Assembly: GCF_050948215.1 (NCBI RefSeq)
Contig: NW_027488580.1
Coordinates: forward strand, 868,001 to 932,000
Direction of reading: 5' to 3'
DNA: 64,000 nt
Origin: Halictus rubicundus
Lineage: Eukaryota > Arthropoda > Insecta > Hymenoptera > Halictidae
Each line of letters begins with the position of its first letter. The first letter of the stretch is position 1. The position numbers and the translations under genes were made by a program. A model generated the notes under the pieces. The model did not search any database and was not told the DNA's origin. It saw only the letters and a program-made list of their open reading frames with translations. This document shows, one piece after another, positions 26,401-37,581 of this stretch.

Positions 26401-27866
26401 CTACCCTATCCTATCCTCTATCCTATCGTATCCTCTATCCTATCCAATCCACTATCCTATCAACTATCTGATCCTGTCCTCTATCCTATCCTATCCTCTA
26501 TCCTATCCTATCCGCTATCCTATCCCATCCTCTATCCTATCCAATCTTCTATCCTATCCTCTATCCTATCCTCTATCCTATCCTCTATACTATCCTCTAT
26601 CCTAACCTATCCTGTATCCTATCCTATCCTCTATCCTATCCAATCCCCTATCCTATCCTCTATCCGATCCTATCCTCTATCCGATCCTATCCTCTATCCT
26701 ATCCTATCCTCTTTCCTATCCTATTCTCTATCCTATCATCTACCCTATCCTATCCTCTATAATATCGTATTCTCTATCCTATCCTCTATCCTATACTATC
26801 ATCTAACGTATCCTATTTTCTATCCTATCCTCTATCCTATCCTATCCTCCATCCTATAATATCATCTATCCTATACTATTGTCTATCCTATCCCATCCTC
26901 TATCCTATACTATCCTCTATCGTATATTATCCTCTATCCGATCCTATCCTCTATCCTCTACCCTATCCTATCCTCTATCCTATCCTATTCTGTATCCTAT
27001 ACTCTACCCTATCCTACCCTCTATCCTATCCTATCCTCTATCCTATCTGATCCTGTATCCTATCCTATTCTCTATCCTATCCTCTACCCTATCCTATCCT
27101 CTATCCTATCGTATCCTCTATCCTATCCAATCCACTATCCTATCAACTATCCGATCCTCTCCTCTATCCTATCCTATCCTCTATCCTATCCTATCCGCTA
27201 TCCTATCCTATCCTCTATCCTATCCAATCTTCTATCCTATCCTCTATCCTATCCCCTATCCTACCCTCTATCCTAACCTATCCTGTGTCCTATCCTATCC
27301 TCTATCCTATCCAATCCCCTATCCTATCCTCTATCCGATCCTATCCTCTATCCTATCCTATCCTCTATCCTATCCAATTCCCTATCCTATCCTCTATCCG
27401 ATTCTATCCTCTATCCGATCCTATCCTCTATCCTATCCTATCCTCTATAATATCGTATCCTCTATCCTATCCTATCCTCAATCCTATCCTATCCTCTACC
27501 CTATCCTGTCCTCTATCCTATCCTATCCTACCCTCTACCCTATCCTATCCCCTATCCTATCCTATCCTCTATCCTATCCTATCCTCTATCCTATCCAATC
27601 CCCTATCCTAACCTCTATCCAATCCTATCCTCTATCCTATCCTATCCTCTATAATATCGTATCCTCTATCCTATCCTATCCTATATCCTATACTATTCTC
27701 TATCATATCCTATCCTCTATCCGATCCTATCCTCTATCCTATCCTATCCTCTATCCTATCCTATTCTCTATCCTATCATCTACCCTATCCTATTCTGTAT
27801 CCTATCCAATCACCTATCCCATCCTCTATACGATCCTATCCTCTATCCTATCCTATCCTCTATCCT
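23440..27866 (+). repeat. Higher-order duplication, offset 2,754 bp
   Basis: About 1.67 kb (23,440-25,112) is repeated nearly identically at 26,194-27,866. Markers such as CATATCCTAT (23,457 and 26,211) and the GTCTATCCTATCCCATCC block (24,125 and 26,879) keep an exact 2,754-bp offset. The block contains the TCAACTATCCGATCCTGTCC module that also occurs near 15.57, 16.95, 28.45 and 33.26 kb. Confidence 0.9.
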
Positions 27867-28929
27867 ATCCTATCCTCTATCCTAACCTATCCTCTATCCT
27901 ATCCTATCCTCTATCCTATCCTATCCTCTATCCTATCCTATCCTCTATCCTATCCTATCCTGTATACTATCCAATCCCCTATCCTATCCTCTATCCGATC
28001 CTATCCTCTATCCTATCCTATCCTCTATCCTGTCCTATTCTCTATCCTATCATCTACCCTATCCTATCCTCTATCCTATAAAATCACCTATCCTATCCTC
28101 TATACGATCCTATCCTCTATCCTATCCTATCCTCCATCCTATAATATCATCTATCCTATACTATTCTCTATCCTATCCCATCCTCTATCCTATACTATCC
28201 TCTATCGTATATTATCCTCTATCCGATCCTATCCTCTATGCTATCCTATCCTCTATCCTCTACCCTATCCTATCCTCTATCCTATCCTATTCTGTATCCT
28301 ATACTCTACCCTATCCTATCCTCTATCCTATCCTATCCTCTATCCTATCTGATCCTGTATCCTATCCTATTCTCTATCCTATCCTCTACCCTATCCTATC
28401 CTCTATCCTATCGTATCCTCTATCCTATCCAATCCACTATCCTATCAACTATCCGATCCTGTCCTCTATCCTATCCTATCCTCTATCCTATCCTATCCGC
28501 TATCCTATCCTATCCTCTATCCTATCCAATCTTCTATCCTATCCTCTATCCTATCCTCTATCCTACCCTCTATCCTAACCTATCCTGTGTCCTATCCTAT
28601 CCTCTATCCTATCCAATCCCCTATCCTATCCTCTATCCGATCCTATCCTCTATCCGATCCTATCCTCTATCCGATCCTATCCTCTATCCTATCCTAACCT
28701 CTATCCTATCCTATTCTCTAACCTATCATCTACCCTATCCTATCCTCTATCCTATCCAATCACCTATCCCATCCTCTATACGATCCTATCCTCTATCCTA
28801 TCCTATCCTCTATCCTATAATATCATCTATGCTATACTATTCTCTATCCTAACCTATCCTATCCTCTATCCTATCCAATCCCCTATCCTATCCACTATCC
28901 TATCCTATCCTCAATCCTATCCTATCCTC

Positions 28930-29590
28930 AACCCTATCCTATCCTCTATCCTATCCTATTCTATCCTCTATCCTATTCCTATCCTCTATCCTATAATATC
29001 CTCTATCCTATCCTATCCTATCCTCTATCCTATCCTATCCTCTATCGTCTCCTCTATCCTATCCTATCCTGTATCCTATCCTATCCTCTATCCTATCCAA
29101 TCCCCTATCCTGTACTCTGTCCAATCCTATCCTCTATCCTATCCTATCCTCTATCCTGTCCTATTCTCTATCCTATCATCTACCCTATCCTATCCTATCC
29201 TCTATCCTATCCTATCCTCTATCCTATCCTATCCTCTATCCTATCCTATCCTCTATCCTATCCTATCCTCTATCCAATCCTATCCTCTATCCTATCCTAT
29301 CCTCAATCCTATCCTATCCTCTATCCTATTCTATCCTCTATCCTATTCCTATCCTCTATCCTATAATATCCTCTATCCTATCCTATCCTATCCTCTATCC
29401 TATCCTATCCTCTATCGTCTCCTCTATCCTATCCTATCCTGTATCCTATCCTATCCTCTATCCTATCCAATCCCCTATCCTGTACTCTGTCCAATCCTAT
29501 CCTCTATCCTATCCTATCCTCTATCCTGTCCTATTCTCTATCCTATCATCTACCCTATCCTATCCTATCCTCTATCCTATCCTATCCTCT
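28930..29590 (+). repeat. Tandem duplication, period 370 bp
   Basis: TCCTATTCCTATCC, a one-base expansion variant, lies at 28,971 and 29,341. The following GTCTCCTCTATCC, CTGTACTCTGTCC and CCTGTCCTATTC variants repeat in the same order. Confidence 0.85.
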
Positions 29591-29759
29591 ATCCTATCCT
29601 AGCCTCTATCCTATCCTATCCTCTATCCTATCCTATCCTCTATCCTATCCTATCCTCTATCCTATCCTATCCTCAATCCTATCCTATCCTCTATCCTATC
29701 CTATCCTCTATCCTATCCTATCCTCTATCCTATCCTATCCTCTATCCTATCCTATCCTC

Positions 29760-31740
29760 TATCCTATCCTATCCTGTATACTATCCAATCCCCTATCCTA
29801 TCCTCTATCCGATCCTATCCTCTAACCTATCCTATCCTCTTTCCTGTCCTATTCTCTATCCTATCATCTACCCTATCCTATCCTCTATCCTATCCAATCC
29901 CCTATCCTATCCTCTATCCGATCCTATCCTTTATCCTATCCTATCCTCTATCCTATAATATCATCTATCCTATACTATTGTCTATCCTATCTTATCCTGT
30001 ATCCTATACTATCCTCTATCCTATCCAATCCTGTACCCTATCCTGTATCCTATCCTATCCTCAATCCTATCCTATCCTCTACCCTATCCTATCCTCTATC
30101 CTATCCTATCCTACCCTCTACCCTATCCTATCCTCTATCCTATCCAATTCCCTATCCTATCCTCTATCCGATCCTATCCTCTATCCTATCCTATCCTCTA
30201 TAATATCGTATCCTCTATCCTATCCTATCCTCAATCCTATCCTATCCTCTACCCTATCCTATACTGTATCCTATCCTATCCTACCCTCTACCCTATCCTA
30301 TCCTCTATCCTATCCTATCCTCTATCCTATAATATCCTCTATCCTATCCTATCCTCTATCCTATCCAATCCCCTATCCTAACCTCTATCCGATCCTATCC
30401 TCTATCCTATCCTATCCTCTATAATTTCGTATCCTCTATCCTATCCTATCCTCTATCCTATACTATTCTCTATCATATCCTATCCTCTATCCTATACTAT
30501 CCTCTATCGTATCCTATCCTCTATCCGATCCTATCCTCTCCCCTATCCTATCCTCTATCCTATCCTATTCTGTATCCTATACTCTACCCTATCCTATCCT
30601 CTATCCTATCCTATCCTCTATCCTGTCTTATCCTCTATACTATCCTATTCTCTATCCTATCCTCTACCCTATCCTATCTTCTATCCTATCGTATCCTCTA
30701 TCCTATCCTATCCTCTATCCTATCCTATCCTCAATCCTATCCTATCCTCTATCCTATCCTATCCTCTATCCTATCCTATCCTCTATCCTATCCTATCCTC
30801 TATCCTATCCTATCCTGTATACTATCCAATCCCCTATCCTATCCTCTATCCGATCCTATCCTCTATCCTATCCTATCCTCTTTCCTGTCCTATTCTCTAT
30901 CCTATCATCTACCCTATCCTATCCTCTATCCTATCCAATCCCCTATCCTATCCTCTATCCGATCCTATCCTTTATCCTATCCTATCCTCTATCCTATAAT
31001 ATCATCTATCCTATACTATTCTCTATCTTATCTTATCCTGTATCCTATACTATCCTCTATCCTATCCAATCCTGTACCCTATCCTCTATCCTATCCTATC
31101 CTCAATCCTATCCTATCCTCTACCCTATCCTATCCTCTATCCTATCCTATCCTACCCTCTACCCTATCCTATCCTCTATCCTATCCAATTCCCTATCCTA
31201 TCCTCTATCCGATCCTATCCTCTATCCTATCCTATCCTCTATAATATCGTATCCTCTATCCTATCCTATCCTCAATCCTATCCTATCCTCTACCCTATCC
31301 TATCCTGTATCCTATCCTATCCTACCCTCTACCCTATCCTATCCTCTATCCTATCCTATCCTCTATCCTATAATATCCTCTATCCTATCCTATCCTCTAT
31401 CCTATCCAATCCCCTATCCTAACCTCTATCCGATCCTATCCTCTATCCTATCCTATCCTCTATAATTTCGTATCCTCTATCCTATCCTATCCTCTATCCT
31501 ATACTATTCTCTATCATATCCTATCCTCTATCCTATACTATCCTCTATCGTATCCTATCCTCTATCCGATCCTATCCTCTCCCCTATCCTATCCTCTATC
31601 CTATCCTATTCTGTATCCTATACTCTACCCTATCCTATCCTCTATCCTATCCTATCCTCTATCCTATCTTATCCTCTATACTATCCCATTCTCTATCCTA
31701 TCCTCTACCCTATCCTATCCTCTATCCTATCGTATCCTCT
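29760..31740 (+). repeat. Higher-order tandem duplication, period 1,041 bp
   Basis: ATTTCGTATCC is at 30,424 and 31,465, with matching neighbours (CTGTACCC, CCAATTCCC, CTCTCCCC) in both copies. The period is exactly 17 bp less than the 1,058-bp repeat further left, which fits a shared ancestry with one unit lost. Confidence 0.85.
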
Positions 31741-32450
31741 ATCCTATCCAATCCACTATCCTATCAACTATCCGATCCTGTCCTCTATCCTATCCTATCC
31801 TCTATCCTATCCTATCCTCTATCCTATCCTATCCTCTATCCTATCCTATCCTCTATCCTATCCTATCCTCTATCCTATCCTATCCTCTATCCTATCCTAT
31901 CCTCTATCCTATCCTATCCTCTATAATATCGTATCCTCTATCCTATCCTATCCTCTATCCTATCCTATCCTCTATCCTATCCAATCCCCTATCCTAACCT
32001 CTATCCGATCCTATCCTCTATCCTATCCTATCCTCTATAATATCGTATCCTCTATCCTATCCTATCCTCTATCCTATTCTATCCTCTATCCTATCTTATC
32101 CTCTATCCTATCCTATTCTCTATCCTATCCTCTACCCTATCCTATCCTCTATCCTATCGTATCCTCTATCCTATCCAATCCTCAATCATATCCTCTATCC
32201 TATCCTATCCTATCCTCCATCCTATCCTCTACCCTATCCAATCCCCTATCCTATCCTCTATCCGATCCTATCCTCTATCCGATCCTATCCTCTACCCTAT
32301 CCAATCCCCTATCCTATCCTCTATCCGATCCTATCCTCTATCCGATCCTATCCTCTATCCTATCCTATCCTCTATCCTATCCTATCCTCTACCCTATCCA
32401 ATCCCCTATCCTATCCTATATCCGATCCTATCCTCTATCCTATCCTATCC

Positions 32451-32800
32451 TCAATGCTATCCTATCCTCTACCCTATCCTATCCTCTATCCTATCCTATC
32501 CTATCCTCTACCCTATCCTATCTTCTATCCTATCATATCCTCTATCCTATCCAATCCCCTATCCTATCCTCTATGCTATCCTATCCTCTATCCTATCCTA
32601 TCCTCTACCCTATCCTATCCTCTACCCTATCCTATCCTCTATCCTATAATATCATCTATCCTATACTATTCTCTATCCTATCCTATCCTCTATCCTATAC
32701 TATCCTCTATCGTATCCTATCCTCTATCCGATCCTATCCTCTATCCTATCCTATCCTCTATCCTATCCTATTCTGTATCCTATCCTCTACCCTATCCTAT
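32451..32800 (+). repeat. Segment shared with 49,645-49,994 (offset 17,194 bp)
   Basis: About 350 bp is nearly identical to the stretch starting at 49,645, including CTCAATGCTATCC, TCTTCTATCCTATCATATCC and CTATAATATCATC variants in order. The next marker, CCTTTATCC, is at 32,801 here and 50,148 there. The right copy is therefore longer by 153 bp, exactly nine 17-bp units. Confidence 0.85.
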
Positions 32801-33397
32801 CCTTTATCCTATCCTATCCCCTATACTACCCAATCACCTATCCTATCCTCTATCCGATCCTATCCTCTATCCTATCCTATCCTCTATCCTATCCTATCCT
32901 CTATCCGATCCTATCCTCTATCCTATCCTATCCTCTATGCTATCCAATCCTCCATCCTATAATATCATCTATCCTATACTATTCTCTATCCTATCCCATC
33001 CTCTATCCTATACTATCCTCTATCGTATATTATCCTCTATCCGATCCTATCCTCTATGCTATCCTATCCTCTATCCTCTACCCTATCCAATCCTCTATCG
33101 TATCCTATTCTGTATCCTATACTCTACCCTATCCTATCCTCTATCCTATCCTATCCTCTATCCTATCTGATCCTGTATCCTATCCTATTCTCTATCCTAT
33201 CCTCTACCCTATCCTATCCTCTATCCTATCGTATCCTCTATCCTATCCAATCCACTATCCTATCAACTATCCGATCCTGTCCTCTATTCTATCCTATCCT
33301 CTATCCTATCCTATCCGCTATCCTATCCTATCCTCTATCCTATCCAATCTTCTATCCTATCCTCTATCCTATCCTCTATCCTACCCTCTATCCTAAC

Positions 33398-33402
33398 CTA
33401 TC
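33398..33402. repeat. Target-site duplication of the BEL/Pao element, left copy
   Basis: CTATC precedes the 5' LTR and is repeated at 40,218-40,222. A 5-bp duplication is usual for BEL/Pao. Joining the flanks gives CTAACCTATCCTGTGTCC, which exists uninterrupted at about 15,703, 26,143 and 28,573. Confidence 0.93.
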
Positions 33403-33989
33403 TGTTTGAGATTGGCGCGCGGACGCCATAACGCCTCACCGTGCTCAACCGCGCGACTGCCAATCACAGAATGTCCCGCAACACGCGCGAGAACACCGAC
33501 AAACAGCGTCTGTTATCGAGGCTCGCGCGGGCAAAACCCTCAAGCGTGATTCGCGGAAAACAGGCTCGATTCTTCTGGAATGTTCTCGACGAAAAACCGG
33601 AAACATCTGCGCGTGACGAACTTCCCGAAGGATCGAGGTAATAAAACCGAGAGAGAACCGTTACTCGCTCTCTTTCTGAAATCCGAGTCAGCTGTGCGAT
33701 TACGTAATAAGAAACAGAATTCAAAATCAGTGCTTATCAGTCGTTTATTATATAATTTCAATCTTTGTGACAAACTGAAACCTTACAGTGTGAAAATACA
33801 GATAATTTATTGCAGATCCGCCTTCCATTCAATTCATTCATACAGTCCGCTTTCTCCACTTTCACTCAGCATACTTTCATACCATTCCAAATACACACTC
33901 ATACACAATCCGTTAAATTTCCTCGCGAGTTTAGTTGCATTCCTTTTAGTTTCCCGCGAATCTTTCCAAGCAGGGAAAGATACGAAACA
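33403..33989 (+). repeat. 5' LTR of the BEL/Pao element
   Basis: This 587-bp LTR with TG...CA ends differs from the 3' LTR at three sites: GCGGACG versus GCGAACG, AAATCCGAG versus AAATCAGAG, and GCTTATCAG versus GCTTGTCAG. A TATATAA-like box is at 33,749-33,755 and an AATAAA at 33,640-33,645. Because the AATAAA lies upstream of the TATA-like box, at least one of the two is probably not functional in the usual U3-R-U5 order. Short open frames inside the LTR are incidental. Confidence 0.97.
33748..33756 (+). promoter_or_regulatory. Candidate TATA box in the 5' LTR
   Basis: TTATATAAT stands in the second half of the LTR, and the same box is present in the 3' LTR. The assignment rests on the motif alone. 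Confidence 0.4.
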
Positions 33990-33993
33990 TTTC

Positions 33994-34012
33994 TGGTCCT
34001 TCGAGCCGGATC
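33994..34012 (+). other. Primer-binding site, complementary to tRNA-Tyr
   Basis: TGGTCCTTCGAGCCGGATC begins 4 bp after the 5' LTR. Its complement is TCCGGCTCGAAGGACCA preceded by GA. This reads as a tRNA 3' end with T-stem strand CCGGC, acceptor strand TCGAAGG, discriminator A and CCA. An acceptor stem starting CCTTCGA is that of eukaryotic cytosolic tRNA-Tyr, to the best of my memory of that tRNA. Confidence 0.85.
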
Positions 34013-34125
34013 CTTTCCACGTGTCTGGCCGATACCTCTCCAGGATTTGCAATATCAAATCGAGTCAAGGGTGAGTCCAGTGCATCCGTGAGTGAATTCC
34101 ATCAAGCGAATCAGCCGCGACTAAA

Positions 34126-37100
34126 ATGGAGCTCTCAGCAAACGACCTCCTCCACAAGCAGAAAACCATCGGAGGGAAGATTGCTCGCCTCATGGACAAC
34201 TTTAAGAAATCCGTCGCGCAACCAAAGATCACTATCAGCGACGTTGAGACCAGGCTGGAACTGCTCGAGGATTACTGGGTAAAGTTTCAGCAAAATCATG
34301 ACGTGCTAATGTACGGACACAAAGCTGCAACCAAGGACAGCGAATATGAAAAGTCAGGCATGGCCGAATCGGTAGAAGAAACCTACCTCATACAAAAAAG
34401 CCGGCTGTTCGAGCTCGCGAATCAACTCAGAAAGAGCAGCGAAAAGGCGACCGAGCCAAATCCAGACGAGGGAGATTCGAAGTCCGGGTCATCTTCTCTC
34501 CCACGGATGCCGTTGCCGCAATTCAACGGAGAATACGTCGAATGGCCGTCGTTCAAAGACCGATTCGTCTCGATGATCGACCAGAAAAAGGGAATGAGCG
34601 ACGTCGACAAGCTCCATTACCTGAAGGGCGCTCTTCGGGATCAAGCAGCCGATCTCGTCAAGGACCTTCCGACCACGAACGGAAATTACAGAAAGGCGTG
34701 GGATATCCTTCTGGAGCATTTCGAAAACAAGCGCATTCTCGTCCGATCCTGCCTTGACAAGTTGGCGGCGCTGCCACGGATGAGAGAAAGCACGGTGCGA
34801 GAAATGACCCAGATCCAGAAAGGAGTATCCACCGTCATCAACACCCTGGACGGACTAGGCAGACCTGTGGATCAAACCGCAGATTGGTTCGTTCACTCGA
34901 TTGTGAATTTGTTCGACCCCACGACCAGAGAAAAATGGGAGGAGAGCGTTACAGTCAGCAGCGAGCCTCCTTCCTGTGCAACCCTGAAGGACTTCATGAT
35001 AAAGCGGCTCCAGATGATGCAGGCATCTCCGAGCTCAGCGTCCTCAGGTTCCAGCCATTCCAGACCGAGCAAATTCCAATCAAGCCAAGGTGTCAGCAAA
35101 GCGAAACCAGCAGCAAGCGTGGCCCGCGTCAACCATGCAAGGAAAGGGCAACAAATTGTATGCGTGATCTGTTCAAAGGATCATTATCTCATGCATTGCT
35201 CATCATACAAAGAAAGTTCTGCGGAGGAGCGGAAATCTACTGTCGAGAAACATCAGCTGTGCAGAAACTGTCTCGGCAAGCACACCACGGAGAGCTGTCC
35301 ATCGAAGAAAGGTTGCTACACCTGCGGCGAACGTCACCACACGACACTCCATGATGCATGCAAGGGCGTCTCCACTGCAGGAAGGGCTATCCACCATGCG
35401 CAGAGCTGCTGCAACAAAGACGGTGAGGTGATGTTAGCTACAGCATTGGTCAATGTTACAGATCGCTTCGGCCGTCGGCAAGTAGCGAGAGCGCTCATCG
35501 ATTCAGGCTCCGAGATCACAATGATAAACGAAGGGCTAGCACAAAGGCTACAATTACCTCGGGCAGAAGCAAAGGTGGACCTGTACGGAGTCGGAGGGCA
35601 GCAGCTTGCAAGGAGCCGGGGCAGAGTCACGCTGAACGTTTCCGCCTGCCAGACAGAGGACACCATCACAGTTTCAGCGGTGATCCTTGCCAAGCTTTCA
35701 ACGTACTCTCATACCAGGACCACGGCACAACCAGAGTGGGCGCACCTGAGAGGATTGCAGCTTGCCGACCCAGTACCAGGGAGCAGAGCACCCATTGAAG
35801 TCCTGCTCGGGGCAGACGTCTACCCTGCAATAATAAAAGAGGGATTGCGAAGAGGAGCTCCGAATCAGCCGGTGGCTCAGCTTACCATGTTCGGATGGAT
35901 CGTCACCGGGATGACAGGCTCGGCGTCCAGTCCGGTTCAGGCCCAGGTGCATCAGGCAAGCATCGGGGACAGTCTGAGCTCACTCGTGCGGCGGTTTTGG
36001 GAACAGGAGGACGTCCAAGACACGGCTTCGGCGTGGACAGCTGAGGAAGAAGAGTGTGAACAGCATTTCAAAACCTCTCACTCACGCACTCCAGAGGGTC
36101 GCTATCAGGTGAGACTGCCCTTTAAAACTAACGTAAAAGTCACTTCAGGCTCCCGGACAGCTGCGTGGCACTCACTCAGGAGAATGGAGCTGCAGTTCCG
36201 AAAGGACAAAGAGTTCAAGGAGCAATACGACGACTTTCTAAAGCAGTACAGCGAGCTTGGTCATATGTCACTGACCGAAGAGACAGGGAAAGGACAACAA
36301 TGCCACTACCTGCCACACCACGGAGTCTTGAGGCCCAGCAGCTCCACCACGAAGTTGAGAGTCGTCTTCAACGGGTCCTGGTCCGAGCCTTCGCAATGTT
36401 CTTTGAACGATGCCCTCCATGCGGGTCCAAATTTGTTGCCACCACTCGCTGACGTCATTCTGAGGTGGCGCAAACACCAGTACGTGGTGACAGCCGACGT
36501 CACCAAGATGTACCGGCAGATATTAGTCCATCCAGAGGATCGAGACGTACAACGAATCCTCTGGAGACGGGCGGAGAGCGAAAGGGTTCGTGAATACCGG
36601 CTAAACACTGTCACGTATGGTCTTTCATGTGCCCCATATCTAGCTGTGCGAACACTGCGCCAATTGGCTGAGGATGAGGGCTCGCACTACCCCAACGGAG
36701 CAATAGCCATCAAGAGGGACACATACGTAGATGACATCCTCACTGGAGCCGACACCGTGGAAGAGCTGATGGAAACCGCCAATCAACTTCAGCAGCTGTG
36801 CATGGCGGGCGGCTTCCCGCTCCAAAAGTGGGCGTCCAACGTGGTCGATTTGCCCCAGGACTCATCACGACGCTTTCAAGTGTTCGCAGGTCACTCCGAG
36901 AGCACAACCACTCAGTCCTCGCCGCACCACAACCAACTAGAGGAGCAGAAAACCTGGTCGGACTGCATTCATACTGCGTTAGGTCTTCACTGGTCACCAC
37001 GAGAGGACAACTTTCGATACTCCCTCGCTGAGGTCACCGCTCAATCGCCAACCAAGCGCAGCATTGTTTCGAAAACCGCGCAGTTGTTCGACCCACTGGG

Positions 37101-37581
37101 ATGGCTAGTACCAGTCATCGTACGGGCGAAAATAGCCATTCAATCGACTTGGCTGCTGGGTCTGGACTGGGACGACCCACTTCCTGCATCCATGGCTGAA
37201 GACTGGGCACTTTTCTGCGCCGAACTGAAGCTGCTCGAAAGAGTGAGGGTACCTCGGCCCTTGTCTCACTGTCCACATCCCACTCTGAGGGAATTACATG
37301 GCTTCGCAGACGCCTCCGAGCGAGCATACGCAGCAGTCATCTACCTGAGGACGAAGAGCGAGGACGGACACTGGGAAGTCGCACTTGTCACTGCTAAGAG
37401 CAAGGTCGCACCACTAAAGCAGGTCTCGCAGCATACACAAGCACACCGATACACTTGTGGTCAGACTCGACAGTCGCTCTGGGGTGGTTACGAGCACATC
37501 CAAGCAGGTGGAAAACCTATGTCGCGAACAGAGTGGCAGACATTCAGCGTCGAGTTCCCGAGGCACAATGGCATCATGTAG
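34126..37581 (+). CDS. gag-pol: Gag-Pol polyprotein of BEL/Pao, 5' part (gag, protease, RT, start of RNase H)
   Basis: This ORF encodes the structural and replication proteins of the retrotransposon. The ATG is in good context (AAAATGG) 136 bp after the LTR. Residues 1-300 form a gag of the DUF1759 type, with a coiled N terminus and a PQFNGEYVEWPSF motif near 131-143. Cys/His zinc knuckles follow at about 346-412 (CVIC, CRNC, CYTC). The aspartic protease has the LIDSGSE active site with Asp459. The reverse transcriptase has VTADVTKMYRQ (Asp791) and the YVDD box at 867-870. RNase H starts with GFADAS (Asp1062). After Ser1101 the conserved RNase H sequence is lost, and about 50 residues of unrelated frame run to a stop at 37,581. 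The segment that normally holds the catalytic Glu of RNase H is missing, which suggests a deletion of roughly 25 residues combined with a frame change. Confidence 0.94.
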   Translation: MELSANDLLHKQKTIGGKIARLMDNFKKSVAQPKITISDVETRLELLEDYWVKFQQNHDVLMYGHKAATKDSEYEKSGMAESVEETYLIQKSRLFELANQLRKSSEKATEPNPDEGDSKSGSSSLPRMPLPQFNGEYVEWPSFKDRFVSMIDQKKGMSDVDKLHYLKGALRDQAADLVKDLPTTNGNYRKAWDILLEHFENKRILVRSCLDKLAALPRMRESTVREMTQIQKGVSTVINTLDGLGRPVDQTADWFVHSIVNLFDPTTREKWEESVTVSSEPPSCATLKDFMIKRLQMMQASPSSASSGSSHSRPSKFQSSQGVSKAKPAASVARVNHARKGQQIVCVICSKDHYLMHCSSYKESSAEERKSTVEKHQLCRNCLGKHTTESCPSKKGCYTCGERHHTTLHDACKGVSTAGRAIHHAQSCCNKDGEVMLATALVNVTDRFGRRQVARALIDSGSEITMINEGLAQRLQLPRAEAKVDLYGVGGQQLARSRGRVTLNVSACQTEDTITVSAVILAKLSTYSHTRTTAQPEWAHLRGLQLADPVPGSRAPIEVLLGADVYPAIIKEGLRRGAPNQPVAQLTMFGWIVTGMTGSASSPVQAQVHQASIGDSLSSLVRRFWEQEDVQDTASAWTAEEEECEQHFKTSHSRTPEGRYQVRLPFKTNVKVTSGSRTAAWHSLRRMELQFRKDKEFKEQYDDFLKQYSELGHMSLTEETGKGQQCHYLPHHGVLRPSSSTTKLRVVFNGSWSEPSQCSLNDALHAGPNLLPPLADVILRWRKHQYVVTADVTKMYRQILVHPEDRDVQRILWRRAESERVREYRLNTVTYGLSCAPYLAVRTLRQLAEDEGSHYPNGAIAIKRDTYVDDILTGADTVEELMETANQLQQLCMAGGFPLQKWASNVVDLPQDSSRRFQVFAGHSESTTTQSSPHHNQLEEQKTWSDCIHTALGLHWSPREDNFRYSLAEVTAQSPTKRSIVSKTAQLFDPLGWLVPVIVRAKIAIQSTWLLGLDWDDPLPASMAEDWALFCAELKLLERVRVPRPLSHCPHPTLRELHGFADASERAYAAVIYLRTKSEDGHWEVALVTAKSKVAPLKQVSQHTQAHRYTCGQTRQSLWGGYEHIQAGGKPMSRTEWQTFSVEFPRHNGIM

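Larger units (their letters stand above)
17920..33402 (+). repeat. Satellite block B, 17-bp unit
   Basis: Satellite continues with the first bases being the right copy of the 18-19 bp target duplication. The block has the purest 17-bp runs in the window (for example about 18,401-18,751) and several higher-order duplications listed separately. Common variants are TCCGATCC, CTATAATATC, CTGTATACTATCC, CTCTACCC and CTATTCTC. No gene or RNA is recognisable. Confidence 0.97.

Noticed and set aside
33580..34074. 164-codon frame (and similar frames) within the BEL LTR and leader
   Set aside because: It lies in the LTR, is repeated in the 3' LTR where it runs into satellite, has no recognisable domain, and contradicts the LTR/primer-site structure.
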